Notes: generated by a model from the letters alone, not told the origin. 15,397 bases of DNA from Segetimicrobium sp035279545 (GCA_035279545.1 DATEHM010000298.1:1-15397), one strand, 5' to 3'. Counted from the stretch's first letter, positions 1-7,522 are shown. Numbers and translations are program-made.

Positions 1-364
1 GAATGAGCACCGGCACACAGTCCGCCGCGTAGACGGCGAGCCAGACACCCGGATCCGCGGTGATCAGGGCGTCCACGCCGCGAATCGGTCCGCCCCCGGG
101 GCGGCCGTCCCCGCCCCGGCCGATCACGGCGACCTGGTTTCCATGCACCTGCTCGGCTTCGGCGAGCGTCCCAGAGGCAATCCCGAGCGCCGCCGCGACC
201 CGCGCGCGGTTCGCGGTCACGGCCTCCGCCGCATCCCCGACGGTGTAGGCGAGGTTGAGGCGGTGGTAGGCGCCGCCGCTCACCCCGCCCCGTCGTGTGG
301 AAAACGCCGCACGGACGAGCCCGGTCGCCTCCAGGGGAGCGGCGGAAATGAGATCGGCAGTCAT
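1..364 (-). CDS. pgeF: Peptidoglycan editing factor PgeF (YfiH/DUF152 family), N-terminal part, cut by window edge
   Basis: Translating the minus strand from the ATG at 364 gives 121 residues with no stop before the window edge. The family features are clear: FSTRRGGVSGGAYHRLNL near residues 21-38, QVHGNQV at 72-78 and VYAADCVPVLI at 111-121. His74 and Cys116 sit at the positions of two of the three zinc ligands of the YfiH/laccase-domain family; the third lies beyond the edge. Proteins of this family are cytoplasmic. They are described as removing mischarged UDP-MurNAc-L-Ser precursors and as having purine-nucleoside or polyphenol activity in vitro. The start ATG overlaps the phnE stop as ATGA, implying translational coupling, although no strong Shine-Dalgarno is seen. 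In Firmicutes this gene often lies downstream of ftsZ, which fits this neighbourhood. Family assignment is firm; the substrate is not shown by the sequence. Confidence 0.9.
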   Translation of the reverse strand, partial: MTADLISAAPLEATGLVRAAFSTRRGGVSGGAYHRLNLAYTVGDAAEAVTANRARVAAALGIASGTLAEAEQVHGNQVAVIGRGGDGRPGGGPIRGVDALITADPGVWLAVYAADCVPVLI

Positions 365-1524
365 ACGATCCGCTGGCGGACCACCGCGCTCGCGTAGTCC
401 AGAACCACCACGACGACGGCGATCATCCACAAGGCGGTGGCGGCTTGGCGCCACTGGAGGAGGTTGATGTACTGCTGGAGGATGAACCCGATCCCGCCGC
501 CGCCAACGAACCCGATGACGGTGCTGAACCGGACGTTGATGTCCCAGCGGTAGATCGTGAAGGCGATAAACTGCGGGATGATCTGCGGCACCACCGCGTA
601 CCGCACCACCTGCAGCCCGCTGGCCCCCGTGGCGGTGATCGCCTCGATCGGCCCGGCCTCGATGCTCTCGATCGCCTCCGAGTAGAGCTTCCCCAGCGCC
701 GCGATGCTGTGCACGCCGAGCGCCAGCACCCCGGCAAACGGGCCCAGGCCCACCCAGACCGTGAAGATGATCGCCAGCACCAGGGCTTCGATCGACCGGG
801 CGAGGTTGAAAAACGTCCGGGTCAGCCCGTAGACCACCGCGCCAGCCGGGACGTGTGCGGTGAGGTTCTTGGCCCCCAGGAACGAGAGGGGAACGGCGAA
901 GAGCACGCCCATCGTCGTGCCCATCAGGGCGAGGAAGACCGTCTCCACCATCCGGTCGATCACGGTGAGGAACGTCCGGCTGAGATGGACCCGCCCGGCG
1001 CCGATCACCACCTCGGCGGTGACGGTGTTGCGGGTGCCCTGCACCTCCGGGGCGGTGAACGCGAGCGTGAACCGCCCTCTGGCGTCCGTGGTAAGCGTCC
1101 CCAGCTGCTGGCGCTGGCCGATCTGGTTCTCCCACCAGAGCATCCCCGGGCGGTTCGGGGCGAACCCCTCGCCGGTCGCGGTCACCCGATCTCCGATCGC
1201 CCCCTGCACCTTGGAAAGGACGAGGCGCGCGGGAGCGGGCGCGGCCGGCGGGGGCGCCTCGCCTTCGTACTGGAAGGGCGAGGTCCCGATCTGGATCTGC
1301 TGATCGCGCTCCAGGACGTCGGGAGACACGAGCGCGGTGGCGAACGGCCCGATGAGATGGGCGCCCCGCCAGAGCTCGCCCAGCCGGATCTGCGTGACGC
1401 GCCACCCGTAGGCGTAGGCGAGCACGGTGATGACCGCGAACAGGTAGAACCGCCACGACCGGTACCACGCCGGGGGCTGCCAGCGGCCGGCCGACGGACC
1501 CCGGCGGGGCTCCGCGGCGGCCAT
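361..1524 (-). CDS. phnE: Phosphonate/phosphite-type ABC transporter permease PhnE with an extra extracytoplasmic domain
   Basis: This 387-aa membrane permease is the channel of a PhnCDE-type importer. After a short cytoplasmic N-terminus, a first membrane segment lies near residues 24-42. The MetI-like core runs from about 190 to 387, beginning VETVFLALMGTTMG. The EAA coupling motif is near 283-318 (EAIESIEAGPIEAITATGASG), and the typical PhnE run NVRFSTVIGFVGGGGIGF is at 330-347. Usual PhnE proteins are roughly 260-290 aa. The surplus is a segment of about 90 residues (about 97-185) between the first two membrane helices, with an Ala/Pro-rich lead-in and a beta-rich pattern resembling Ig-like or IPT/TIG modules (GDRVTATGEGF, then TDARGRFTLAF). 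The start ATG shares one base with the phnC stop (TGATG). An open frame extends further upstream but only reads through phnC out of frame. The role is well supported; the exact ligand is not. Confidence 0.9.
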   Translation of the reverse strand: MAAAEPRRGPSAGRWQPPAWYRSWRFYLFAVITVLAYAYGWRVTQIRLGELWRGAHLIGPFATALVSPDVLERDQQIQIGTSPFQYEGEAPPPAAPAPARLVLSKVQGAIGDRVTATGEGFAPNRPGMLWWENQIGQRQQLGTLTTDARGRFTLAFTAPEVQGTRNTVTAEVVIGAGRVHLSRTFLTVIDRMVETVFLALMGTTMGVLFAVPLSFLGAKNLTAHVPAGAVVYGLTRTFFNLARSIEALVLAIIFTVWVGLGPFAGVLALGVHSIAALGKLYSEAIESIEAGPIEAITATGASGLQVVRYAVVPQIIPQFIAFTIYRWDINVRFSTVIGFVGGGGIGFILQQYINLLQWRQAATALWMIAVVVVVLDYASAVVRQRIV

Positions 1525-2294
1525 CAGGTGATCTCCACCTCCACCGCATCGTCGCCGTAGATCTCCCGAAATCGCGCCTCGTCGATGTCGCGGGGGAGGC
1601 CGTCGAACACCATCAGCCCGCCCTTGAGCGCGATGATCCGGGTGCCGTACCGGCGAGCCAGGCTGAGGAAGTGGAGACTGCAGAGGACCGTGATGCCGTC
1701 CTTCTTGTTCAGCTCCTCGATGTACCGCAGCACGGAGTGGGACGTCGCCGGATCGAGGCTCGCCACCGGCTCGTCCGCCAGGATCAGCTCCGGCTCCTGC
1801 ATCAGCGCGCGCGCGATCCCGACCCGCTGCTGCTGCCCCCCGGACAGCGCGTCGGCCCGGGCATGGGCGCGCTGTAGAATTCCCACGCGCTCGAGGTTGG
1901 CCGCCGCCTGCTCGCCGAGCGTGGCGGGGAAGAAGTTGGCAAGCGCCCACGTCGGTGGGATATAGCCCAGCCGCCCCGCCAGGACGTTGGTGAACACGGA
2001 GGCACGGCGGACCAGGTTGAACTGCTGAAAGATCATGCCGATCTTCCGACGGATCTCCCGCAGCGCCTGGGCGGAGGCCGCCGTCACGTCCCGGCCCTGG
2101 AACACAATCCGCCCCGAGGTGGGATCGATCAGGCGGTTGATGCACCGCAGCAGCGTGGACTTGCCCGACCCGGACAGGCCGATGATGACGAGGAACTCGC
2201 CGCGGGCGACCTCAAAACTGACGTCCGACAGCGCAACGGTGCCGTCGCCGTACACCTTCGTCAGGTGCTCAATCCGCAGGACGGGCTCGCTCAC
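1524..2294 (-). CDS. phnC: Phosphonate/phosphite-type ABC transporter ATP-binding protein PhnC
   Basis: A 256-aa cytoplasmic ATPase that powers the PhnE permease. All ABC motifs are present: Walker A GLSGSGKST at 39-47, Q-loop Gln90 in IFQQFNLV, signature LSGGQQQRV from 150, Walker B LILADEP at 170-176 followed by the D-loop ASLD, and H-loop His208. The stretch FNLVRRASVFTNVLAGRLGY is typical of PhnC rather than of other importer ATPases. The start is a GTG at 2294, giving the usual beginning MSEPVLRIEHLTKVY. It has no clean Shine-Dalgarno; the leader is almost pure G and C. The stop overlaps the phnE start by one base. Membership of the PhnC family is clear. Phosphonate, phosphite and hypophosphite importers cannot be told apart from the ATPase alone. 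Confidence 0.94.
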   Translation of the reverse strand: MSEPVLRIEHLTKVYGDGTVALSDVSFEVARGEFLVIIGLSGSGKSTLLRCINRLIDPTSGRIVFQGRDVTAASAQALREIRRKIGMIFQQFNLVRRASVFTNVLAGRLGYIPPTWALANFFPATLGEQAAANLERVGILQRAHARADALSGGQQQRVGIARALMQEPELILADEPVASLDPATSHSVLRYIEELNKKDGITVLCSLHFLSLARRYGTRIIALKGGLMVFDGLPRDIDEARFREIYGDDAVEVEIT

Positions 2295-2318
2295 CGCCGC
2301 CCCCCCGCCGCCGCCCCC
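2295..2318 (-). promoter_or_regulatory. G-run-rich leader of phnC, possible G-quadruplex at the ribosome binding site
   Basis: The bases just upstream of the phnC GTG on the minus strand consist only of G and C. They contain runs of 5 and 7 G separated by GG pairs and single C residues. No AGGAGG-like site is present. Such spacing could form a two-tier, possibly three-tier, RNA quadruplex over the initiation region. It could equally be low-complexity GC-rich spacer. This is inference from composition only. Confidence 0.25.
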
Positions 2319-2354
2319 GGGGGACTGCGGAAGCGCCCCGCCCGCGTCCCGATG

Positions 2355-2381
2355 GCGCGGGATCTAGGGGATCCCGGGCGC
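2355..2381 (-). other. Intergenic stem-loop between phnD and phnC
   Basis: On the minus strand GCGC-CC-GGGATC pairs with GATCCC-GCGC across a 5-nt loop. This is a 10-bp stem with a two-base bulge, starting 11 nt after the phnD stop. No U-run follows, so it is not a classical intrinsic terminator. In binding-protein transporters such hairpins often stabilise the upstream mRNA or allow partial termination, so that the binding protein is made in excess of the ATPase. That role is inferred here. Confidence 0.4.
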
Positions 2382-2392
2382 GTCAGCCACCC

Positions 2393-3310
2393 CTACTCGG
2401 TCACGCCCGCGTACTTCTGGACATCCCGGACGACGTTGAAGAACGCATCTAAGTTCGGCACGGCGACGTGGTACTTGGTGACGAGGAGGTGGTAATCGGC
2501 GAGCGCTTCGATCTCGTACAGCGACTTCAGCGCCTCCAGCCCGGCCGGCTGCTGCGAGAACTGGAGGAGGGCGTTCGTGACCCGGTCCTTCACATCGGCG
2601 GGCAGGCCCTTGCGGACGCTGACCGTGTCATTAGGGATGGGGTCGGACTTCCAGATCACCTTCAGCTTCTGCATCACGTCCGGCAGAGTCTTCTGGACGG
2701 TCGCCCGCGCGTCCTCAAACACCGCCCCCGCGTCCGCCCGCCCCTGGTACACGGCGAGCACGACGTTGGGGTGAGACCCGGCGAAGACGCTCTGGCCGAA
2801 GAACTTGTCCGGGTCATACCCGGCCTTCTTCAGGCCCGCTTTGGGGAACAGGAATCCCGAGGTGCTCGCGGGGTCCACGAAGGCAAACCGCTTGCCCTTG
2901 AGGTCGGCCAGCGAGTTGATCCCCGAGGTCGCCTGGGTGATGATCTCCGCCCGATAGTAGGGGAGGCCGAACCGAACCGTCACCAGCCGCACCTCCACCC
3001 CGTACTTCTGGTGGGCGAGGACGTAGGAGAACGTATTCAGCCAACCGATGTCGGCGCGGCCGGCTCCCATCGCCTCGATCACCCCGGCGTAGCTCGTCGC
3101 CACGAACGATTCGAAGTGGTATCCGGTCGCGATCTCAAGGAGGTGGGCGATCCGGTTGCCGCTCTCGAGGATCGTCCGCGCCTCGCCGGAGGGGACGAAC
3201 GCCATCACCAGCTTCGTCTCCGCCGGGGCCGGAGCGACCGGGGCGAACGCGAGCGCCGCGAAAACCAGAGCCGCACAGAGCCCCAGACCGACCAGGCGCC
3301 GAGTTGTCAC
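2393..3310 (-). CDS. phnD: Phosphonate/phosphite-type substrate-binding protein PhnD, secreted
   Basis: A 305-aa extracytoplasmic binding protein that captures the ligand for the PhnE-PhnC importer. Residues 1-30 form a Sec signal peptide: TTRR, a hydrophobic run, then APA before Glu31. The mature part begins KLVMAFVPSGEA. Family hallmarks are YAGVIEAMGAGRADIGWL near 74-91, DPASTSGFLFPKAGLKKAGYD near 146-166 (the STSG loop holds the oxyanion in solved PhnD-type proteins) and GSHPNVVLAVYQGRADAGAVFED. The start is a GTG at 3310, preceded by GGGGAGG with 6 nt spacing, a strong Shine-Dalgarno. The Cys at residue 12 is not in a proper lipobox. About 148 nt separate it from the upstream small ORF; I see no convincing promoter or Pho box there, so co-transcription with nrdJ is possible. 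The substrate within the phosphonate/phosphite group is not resolved. Confidence 0.92.
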   Translation of the reverse strand: MTTRRLVGLGLCAALVFAALAFAPVAPAPAETKLVMAFVPSGEARTILESGNRIAHLLEIATGYHFESFVATSYAGVIEAMGAGRADIGWLNTFSYVLAHQKYGVEVRLVTVRFGLPYYRAEIITQATSGINSLADLKGKRFAFVDPASTSGFLFPKAGLKKAGYDPDKFFGQSVFAGSHPNVVLAVYQGRADAGAVFEDARATVQKTLPDVMQKLKVIWKSDPIPNDTVSVRKGLPADVKDRVTNALLQFSQQPAGLEALKSLYEIEALADYHLLVTKYHVAVPNLDAFFNVVRDVQKYAGVTE

Positions 3311-3458
3311 CGAGGGCCTCCCCGAAGTGCGTGTGGGCCGTAGTTTCTTGTGGCTCCCCGGTTTCTCCTCCCCGCGCCGCCCGCGGATCGAAGGCGCTGG
3401 GGGTTCGTCGGCCGTAGGGTGGATGCGGACGCCCTGCCTCGTGGACGGGCCCGCCGGC

Positions 3459-3800
3459 TTAGGCGACCTGGCGGTGGCCGCGCGGCCGGGTCTTCGCCTC
3501 GACCGGCGACGGGGGGACCGGGAGGGGGAACGGCAGAGAGGCGAGTTCGTGCCGCCGTGCCTCCCACAATCGGTCCAGCTCGCGGACGATCTCCACCAGC
3601 CGGGCCCGGACCTCCCGGGGGAGAGGGTGGCCCGAGCCCTGCTGGTAGAGCATCAGGCGTTCCTGCGAAAGCCGATTGATCAGGTCCCCGGTGGTCGGAG
3701 CATGGGCGGCGAGCGATCCGCCGTCGCCACGCGCCAGGGCACTCAGCCTGCGCTTCGGCGCCGCCCGCCCCTCGGGCCCCCGGCCCGCCCGCCTCAGCAC
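3459..3800 (-). CDS. Small protein of unknown function, possibly DUF2630-like
   Basis: A 113-aa frame starting at a GTG that overlaps the nrdJ stop by 7 nt. The first 35 residues are Arg/Gly/Ala-rich and low in information. The segment from about 38 to 90 looks like a genuine helical protein: GDLINRLSQERLMLYQQG, then a region rich in Arg, Glu and Leu ending ELDRLWEARRHELA. The pattern (I..L..E...L, an acidic/basic helix, then LD..W...R) resembles the small actinobacterial DUF2630 family, which has no assigned function. The tail is Pro-rich. There is no in-frame ATG before the conserved part and no clear Shine-Dalgarno, so the start is uncertain. Coupling to nrdJ would be by stop-start overlap. 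It may be a real hypothetical gene; function unknown. Confidence 0.5.
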   Translation of the reverse strand: MLRRAGRGPEGRAAPKRRLSALARGDGGSLAAHAPTTGDLINRLSQERLMLYQQGSGHPLPREVRARLVEIVRELDRLWEARRHELASLPFPLPVPPSPVEAKTRPRGHRQVA

Positions 3801-6800
3801 CGCGAGTACCCGCAGGACCGGCAGGAGCTGCAGCCATTCTCATGGATCAGCGAATTGCCGCAGTCCGGGCACACCCCGGCGAAGGTGAGCAGCGGTTGCT
3901 GAATCTCCGCGACCGGCCGGTCGTGCGTCGATCGGCCCGCCGCCGGCTGTGCGGCGAGGTCGACCGGCTCGTCGGCCCCACCGCCGTTCGTGTGCCCGTT
4001 GGTCAACCGGGGCTCGGGCAGCCGGTCGGCCATCGGAAAGACGAGGTCCGGACGGAAGCCGGGTCCGTAGAGCGCCCGCCCTACGGCCAGGGCCACGCCT
4101 TGGGCGACGGTGGTGACCCGCACGATCGTGCCGTCCCCGGACCGATCGATCGCCACCTCCCGGGATTGGACGCGCCACAGCTGCTCGATCACGTCGCGCG
4201 GATCGGCGCCGGTGCGCAGCGCCAGCGAGGCCATCCGGCCGATCGCATCGGCCTCGACGTCGAGCGATTGCACGAAGACCTCGCACACCCCCCGGCTGTC
4301 CTCGTTGATCGTGACGTAGATCCGGCCGCGCGGAGTCTCGATCCGCTCCGTCCGCCCCGTGGTCACCTTCGGCCGGGGTCGCTTGGGGCGGGGTTCCCAG
4401 ACGGCCGGCGAGCCGGCCAGGTCCGCCGCGGCCGGAGCCACCTTCTCGTCGGCCGGCGACGCGGCGATGCTGCGGGTTCCCTCGGAGGCCTCCACGGACC
4501 GCTTCGTCCCGGCCGTCAGGATGTTCTCGCGAGAGTTGGCGCGGTACACCGTGATCCCCTTACAGCCCATCTTCCAGGCGAGCAGGTAGATCTTGGCCAC
4601 GTCGTCCTCACCGGTATCGGCCGAGCAGTTGACGGTTGACGAGATGGAATGATCGATGTGCTTCTGAATCACCGCCTGCATCTGCACCCGCACCTCGGGT
4701 GTGATCTGGTGGGCGGTGACGAAGAATTCGGGGAGATCGTCCTCGCTGGCCACGCCGAACCGCTCCATGTACGCCTTGACCAGCGGGTGATAGACGGCAA
4801 AGGTCTCCTGCGAGAGCGACTCGCTCCGACGGGTGTACCCCAGGTCGAAGATCGGCTCGACGCCGCTGGTCGTGCCGGCCAGGACCGCTCCGCTGCCGAC
4901 CGGGGGGACCGTCAGGAGGGCGACGTTGCGCAGTCCGTGCGCGTGGATCCGCGTCTGCACCGCGGGCTCGAGGGTCTGGAGGAACCGGCCCCGCAGGTGC
5001 TGCTCCGCATCGTACCCCGGGAACACGCCCTTTTCCACGCCGAGGGTCACGCTCTCGTCGTAGACGATATTCTTGATCCGATCGAAGAGCCGGTCCACGA
5101 ATGCGACCGCGTCCTCCGTGTCGTACTTGAGGCGGAGCTTGCACAACAGATCCCCCAGGCCGGTGAACCCAACCCCGATGCGCCGCGAATAGAGGCTGGC
5201 CGCACGCTGTTCAGGGAGCGGATGCTTATCGGCGTTGTAATCGAGAATGTTGTCGAGGAAGCGTGTGGCGAGGCGAAGAGCCCGTTCAAGATGAGGCCAG
5301 TCCACCTGGGCCTGGGGGGAAAATTCATCCGTGACAAACGCGGCCAGGGACACGTTCCCCAGGCAGCAGCAGCCATAGGGTTCAAGCGGGATCTCGCTAC
5401 AGGGATTGGTCGTTGTGACATTCATCCCGTTGTATTCGGACGTGCTCCACCGCTTGATCGTGTCCCAGAAGATGACGCCGGGCTCCGCAAAGTTCCGGGC
5501 GCCCTGGATGAGCTCTGCCCACACCTCCCGGGCTTGGACCGTCCGACGGATCGCCGCCCGATCGTTCTCAAAGTATAGCTCCCACAGCGCATCGGCTTCG
5601 ACCGCGCGCATGAAGTCGTCGCTGATGCGCACGCTGATGTTCGCGAACCGCACCCGGCTGAGGTTCCGCTTGATCTTCGTGAACTCGAGGACGTCCGGAT
5701 GGTGGTCGGCGATCGTGATCATCAGCGCGCCCCGCCGCCCGCTCTGGCCGATCGTCCCGGTGGTGAGCGACATCAGCTCCATGAACGAGGTCGACCCGGT
5801 GCTGGTGCGCGCCGCGTTGTTCACCGGTGCGCCCGCCGGCCGGAGGACGCTGATGTCGCCCCCCACGCCGCCGCCGAGCGAGTAGGTGCGGGCGGCCTCT
5901 TTCATCCACTGGAAGATGGACTCGATCGAGTCGTCCTTGATCGGAATGACATAGCAATTATGCGCGACGGCGAACTCCGCGACAAAGGAATGGTCCTCGT
6001 CCACGGTCAGGTCATGCACGGTCTCCCCAGTGGGGGGCGTCCACCCGCACTCCTTCACCTTCACGTACAGATCGCCGTCCACCACCTTGTAAAAGTGGTT
6101 CAGCGAGACCTCGGCGAGGATCGACTCGTGATCCCACTTGCCTTCGAGCCACGCTCGAATCGCCTCCACGTAGCGTTGCGTGCCAACGTTGATCCACATG
6201 CCCCGGTGCCGCGTGTACCGGAGGATCCCCTCCCAACGGATCGAGGCCACCACGCCCAACCGCAGCAGAATGGCCAACACCTGGCGGACCAGGTCCGGGT
6301 TCGCCAGGAAGATCTTCATGCTGTCGTCGCGAATGACGCCGTCGCCCGAGAACAGGCCCGCGATGAACGCCTTCTGCACGACCTTCCCCACCGTGAGAAA
6401 CCACGCCGGCAGGCGTTTGTCATGGGCGTGAAAGGCTCCGCCGAAGAAGTGCTTCATGAACTCAACCATCAGTTTGCTGTGCACGTAGACACGCAGCCAG
6501 TGACCTTCCTGGCCGTCGCGCCGCTGGATGGCCGCCTCCACACCGAACAGCTGCCGGGTGAGGGTGCAGATGGCATCGGCGTAGGGCTCCTCGTTCTTGT
6601 GGAACGTAAAGTACACGCTGGTCTCGGTCACGCCGCCCTCGGCCATGAAGAAGCCGAGCCAGAGGCCAAACCGCTCGTCCATCGGAACCTTGCGGCAGAC
6701 CCTCCTGCTCTCGGCACGCCCGCCCGCCCCCTGACCGCCGACGTTGGCCGTGACCGTGAACAGCGTGCCCACTTCGTCTTCAATTGCGGCGGCGCTCACG

Positions 6801-7471
6801 TACTCCGCGAGATCGAGCTCCTGCACCGGCAGCGTTTCGTCGATGCGGCCAACTTTCACGTAATGCGCGGGCGTGAGCTGCTGCGCCTCCACCCAATCCA
6901 CGCGCGACCCGTCGTAGGCTTGGAACCGATGCTCCTTGGTCACCGAGATCTTCCGGTCGCCGAGGTACCAAAGCCCCACGACCCGCAGCGGCTCGCCGAT
7001 CTCTCGGTGCATCGTGTGTGTCACCTTGCGGAAGCGGTTCCGGTGCGTGAGGACCTCTTCGCCCGCCCGGATCTCCTCGATGGGCTTGAATCCCGCTCGG
7101 GCGAGCACGCGGGTGCCCGCCGGGAAGCAGTTCAGCGCGGTGACGCGCTTGGGGTTGCCCACCGCGTGCATGATCCGGCCGCCGGGGATGAACCGAAAGT
7201 CCTCCATCAGCCAGTAGAACTCCCGGGCGAACCGCTCCCGCGCCTCCGGCGTCGGCTCGACGCCCGCCACGCCCCGGGCCACGCGCTTCCACATCTCGAC
7301 CGGGGTGAGCTCCAAGATCCGCCCGTCGCGGTCGCGCAGCGCGTACTTATCGATGAAGACGCGCGCGCGCAGCTCGTCCCCCCCGAAGAACTCCAGGGTC
7401 TCCCGCGGCAGCGGCGCCGGGGCGGCGGGCCCCTCTTTGGCTGCGGCAGCGGGCTCGGATGCTAGCGCCAT
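3794..7471 (-). CDS. nrdJ: Adenosylcobalamin-dependent (class II) ribonucleotide reductase NrdJ, interrupted by an intein
   Basis: The 1225-aa precursor contains an 834-aa reductase and a 391-aa intein (residues 115-505). The enzyme reduces ribonucleotides to deoxyribonucleotides using B12 to make a thiyl radical. Reductase motifs, in precursor numbering: NC split by the intein, continuing CYVIP at 506; NPCSEIPL with Cys691, the expected thiyl cysteine; CCCLGNVSL at 701-709, containing the redox partner; PPVGSGAVLAGTTSGVEPIF in the barrel; and a Cys-rich C-terminal tail (Cys1201, 1204, 1214, 1217, 1220, 1225) that in class II enzymes relays electrons or binds metal. LAWKMGCKGITVYR is also typical. 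The ATG at 7471 is preceded by GGAGG with 6 nt spacing. nrdR lies 51 nt upstream, and the NrdR-box promoter before nrdR probably drives both. No oxygen-dependent nrdAB is in the window. Confidence 0.96.
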   Translation of the reverse strand: MALASEPAAAAKEGPAAPAPLPRETLEFFGGDELRARVFIDKYALRDRDGRILELTPVEMWKRVARGVAGVEPTPEARERFAREFYWLMEDFRFIPGGRIMHAVGNPKRVTALNCFPAGTRVLARAGFKPIEEIRAGEEVLTHRNRFRKVTHTMHREIGEPLRVVGLWYLGDRKISVTKEHRFQAYDGSRVDWVEAQQLTPAHYVKVGRIDETLPVQELDLAEYVSAAAIEDEVGTLFTVTANVGGQGAGGRAESRRVCRKVPMDERFGLWLGFFMAEGGVTETSVYFTFHKNEEPYADAICTLTRQLFGVEAAIQRRDGQEGHWLRVYVHSKLMVEFMKHFFGGAFHAHDKRLPAWFLTVGKVVQKAFIAGLFSGDGVIRDDSMKIFLANPDLVRQVLAILLRLGVVASIRWEGILRYTRHRGMWINVGTQRYVEAIRAWLEGKWDHESILAEVSLNHFYKVVDGDLYVKVKECGWTPPTGETVHDLTVDEDHSFVAEFAVAHNCYVIPIKDDSIESIFQWMKEAARTYSLGGGVGGDISVLRPAGAPVNNAARTSTGSTSFMELMSLTTGTIGQSGRRGALMITIADHHPDVLEFTKIKRNLSRVRFANISVRISDDFMRAVEADALWELYFENDRAAIRRTVQAREVWAELIQGARNFAEPGVIFWDTIKRWSTSEYNGMNVTTTNPCSEIPLEPYGCCCLGNVSLAAFVTDEFSPQAQVDWPHLERALRLATRFLDNILDYNADKHPLPEQRAASLYSRRIGVGFTGLGDLLCKLRLKYDTEDAVAFVDRLFDRIKNIVYDESVTLGVEKGVFPGYDAEQHLRGRFLQTLEPAVQTRIHAHGLRNVALLTVPPVGSGAVLAGTTSGVEPIFDLGYTRRSESLSQETFAVYHPLVKAYMERFGVASEDDLPEFFVTAHQITPEVRVQMQAVIQKHIDHSISSTVNCSADTGEDDVAKIYLLAWKMGCKGITVYRANSRENILTAGTKRSVEASEGTRSIAASPADEKVAPAAADLAGSPAVWEPRPKRPRPKVTTGRTERIETPRGRIYVTINEDSRGVCEVFVQSLDVEADAIGRMASLALRTGADPRDVIEQLWRVQSREVAIDRSGDGTIVRVTTVAQGVALAVGRALYGPGFRPDLVFPMADRLPEPRLTNGHTNGGGADEPVDLAAQPAAGRSTHDRPVAEIQQPLLTFAGVCPDCGNSLIHENGCSSCRSCGYSRC
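5957..7129 (-). other. Intein with LAGLIDADG homing endonuclease inside NrdJ
   Basis: In-frame insertion of 391 aa. It begins with Cys1 (CFPAGTRVL, block A) and ends VAHN followed by extein Cys, the standard His-Asn/Cys exit. Block B is ISVTKEHRF with the TxxH pair Thr64/His67. Block F is VHDLTVDEDHSFV with His380, and block G is AVAHN (His390, Asn391). The central part is a homing endonuclease with two LAGLIDADG helices: LGFFMAEGGV near 158-167 (acidic Glu164) and IAGLFSGDGV near 256-265 (acidic Asp263). Block D is DKRLPAWF between them. All splicing residues and both acidic residues are present, so both splicing and homing look functional. Removing it restores TALN-CYVIP, the normal NrdJ sequence. 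Its codon choice appears slightly less GC-extreme than the flanks by eye, which would fit horizontal acquisition. Confidence 0.95.
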
Positions 7472-7522
7472 CGGCGTCCTCCCGGAGAAGCAGATAGTGG
7501 AATCGAATGAGGCACTGGTGAA

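Noticed and set aside
361..2145. A 594-codon open frame covering phnE and most of phnC
   Set aside because: Only the part from 1524 encodes PhnE; the upstream 207 codons are phnC read in the wrong frame, with Arg/Gly/Ala-rich low-information sequence.
3270..3280. Possible lipobox Cys (residue 12) in PhnD
   Set aside because: The residue before Cys is Leu rather than Gly or Ala, and a good AxA signal-peptidase I site follows at residues 28-30.
3311..3458. Pho box or promoter upstream of phnD
   Set aside because: No repeated CTGTCA-like direct repeats and no -35/-10 pair with reasonable spacing could be found; only the Shine-Dalgarno is convincing.
5699..7465. A 588-codon open frame on the plus strand opposite nrdJ
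   Set aside because: It is antisense to firmly identified NrdJ and intein sequence. Its translation is His/Arg/Asp-rich without recognisable motifs, as expected for a shadow frame in GC-rich DNA.
7472..7522. A second NrdR box between nrdR and nrdJ
   Set aside because: The 51-nt gap has no sequence resembling the CWATATATWG core, so control seems to come from the promoter before nrdR.
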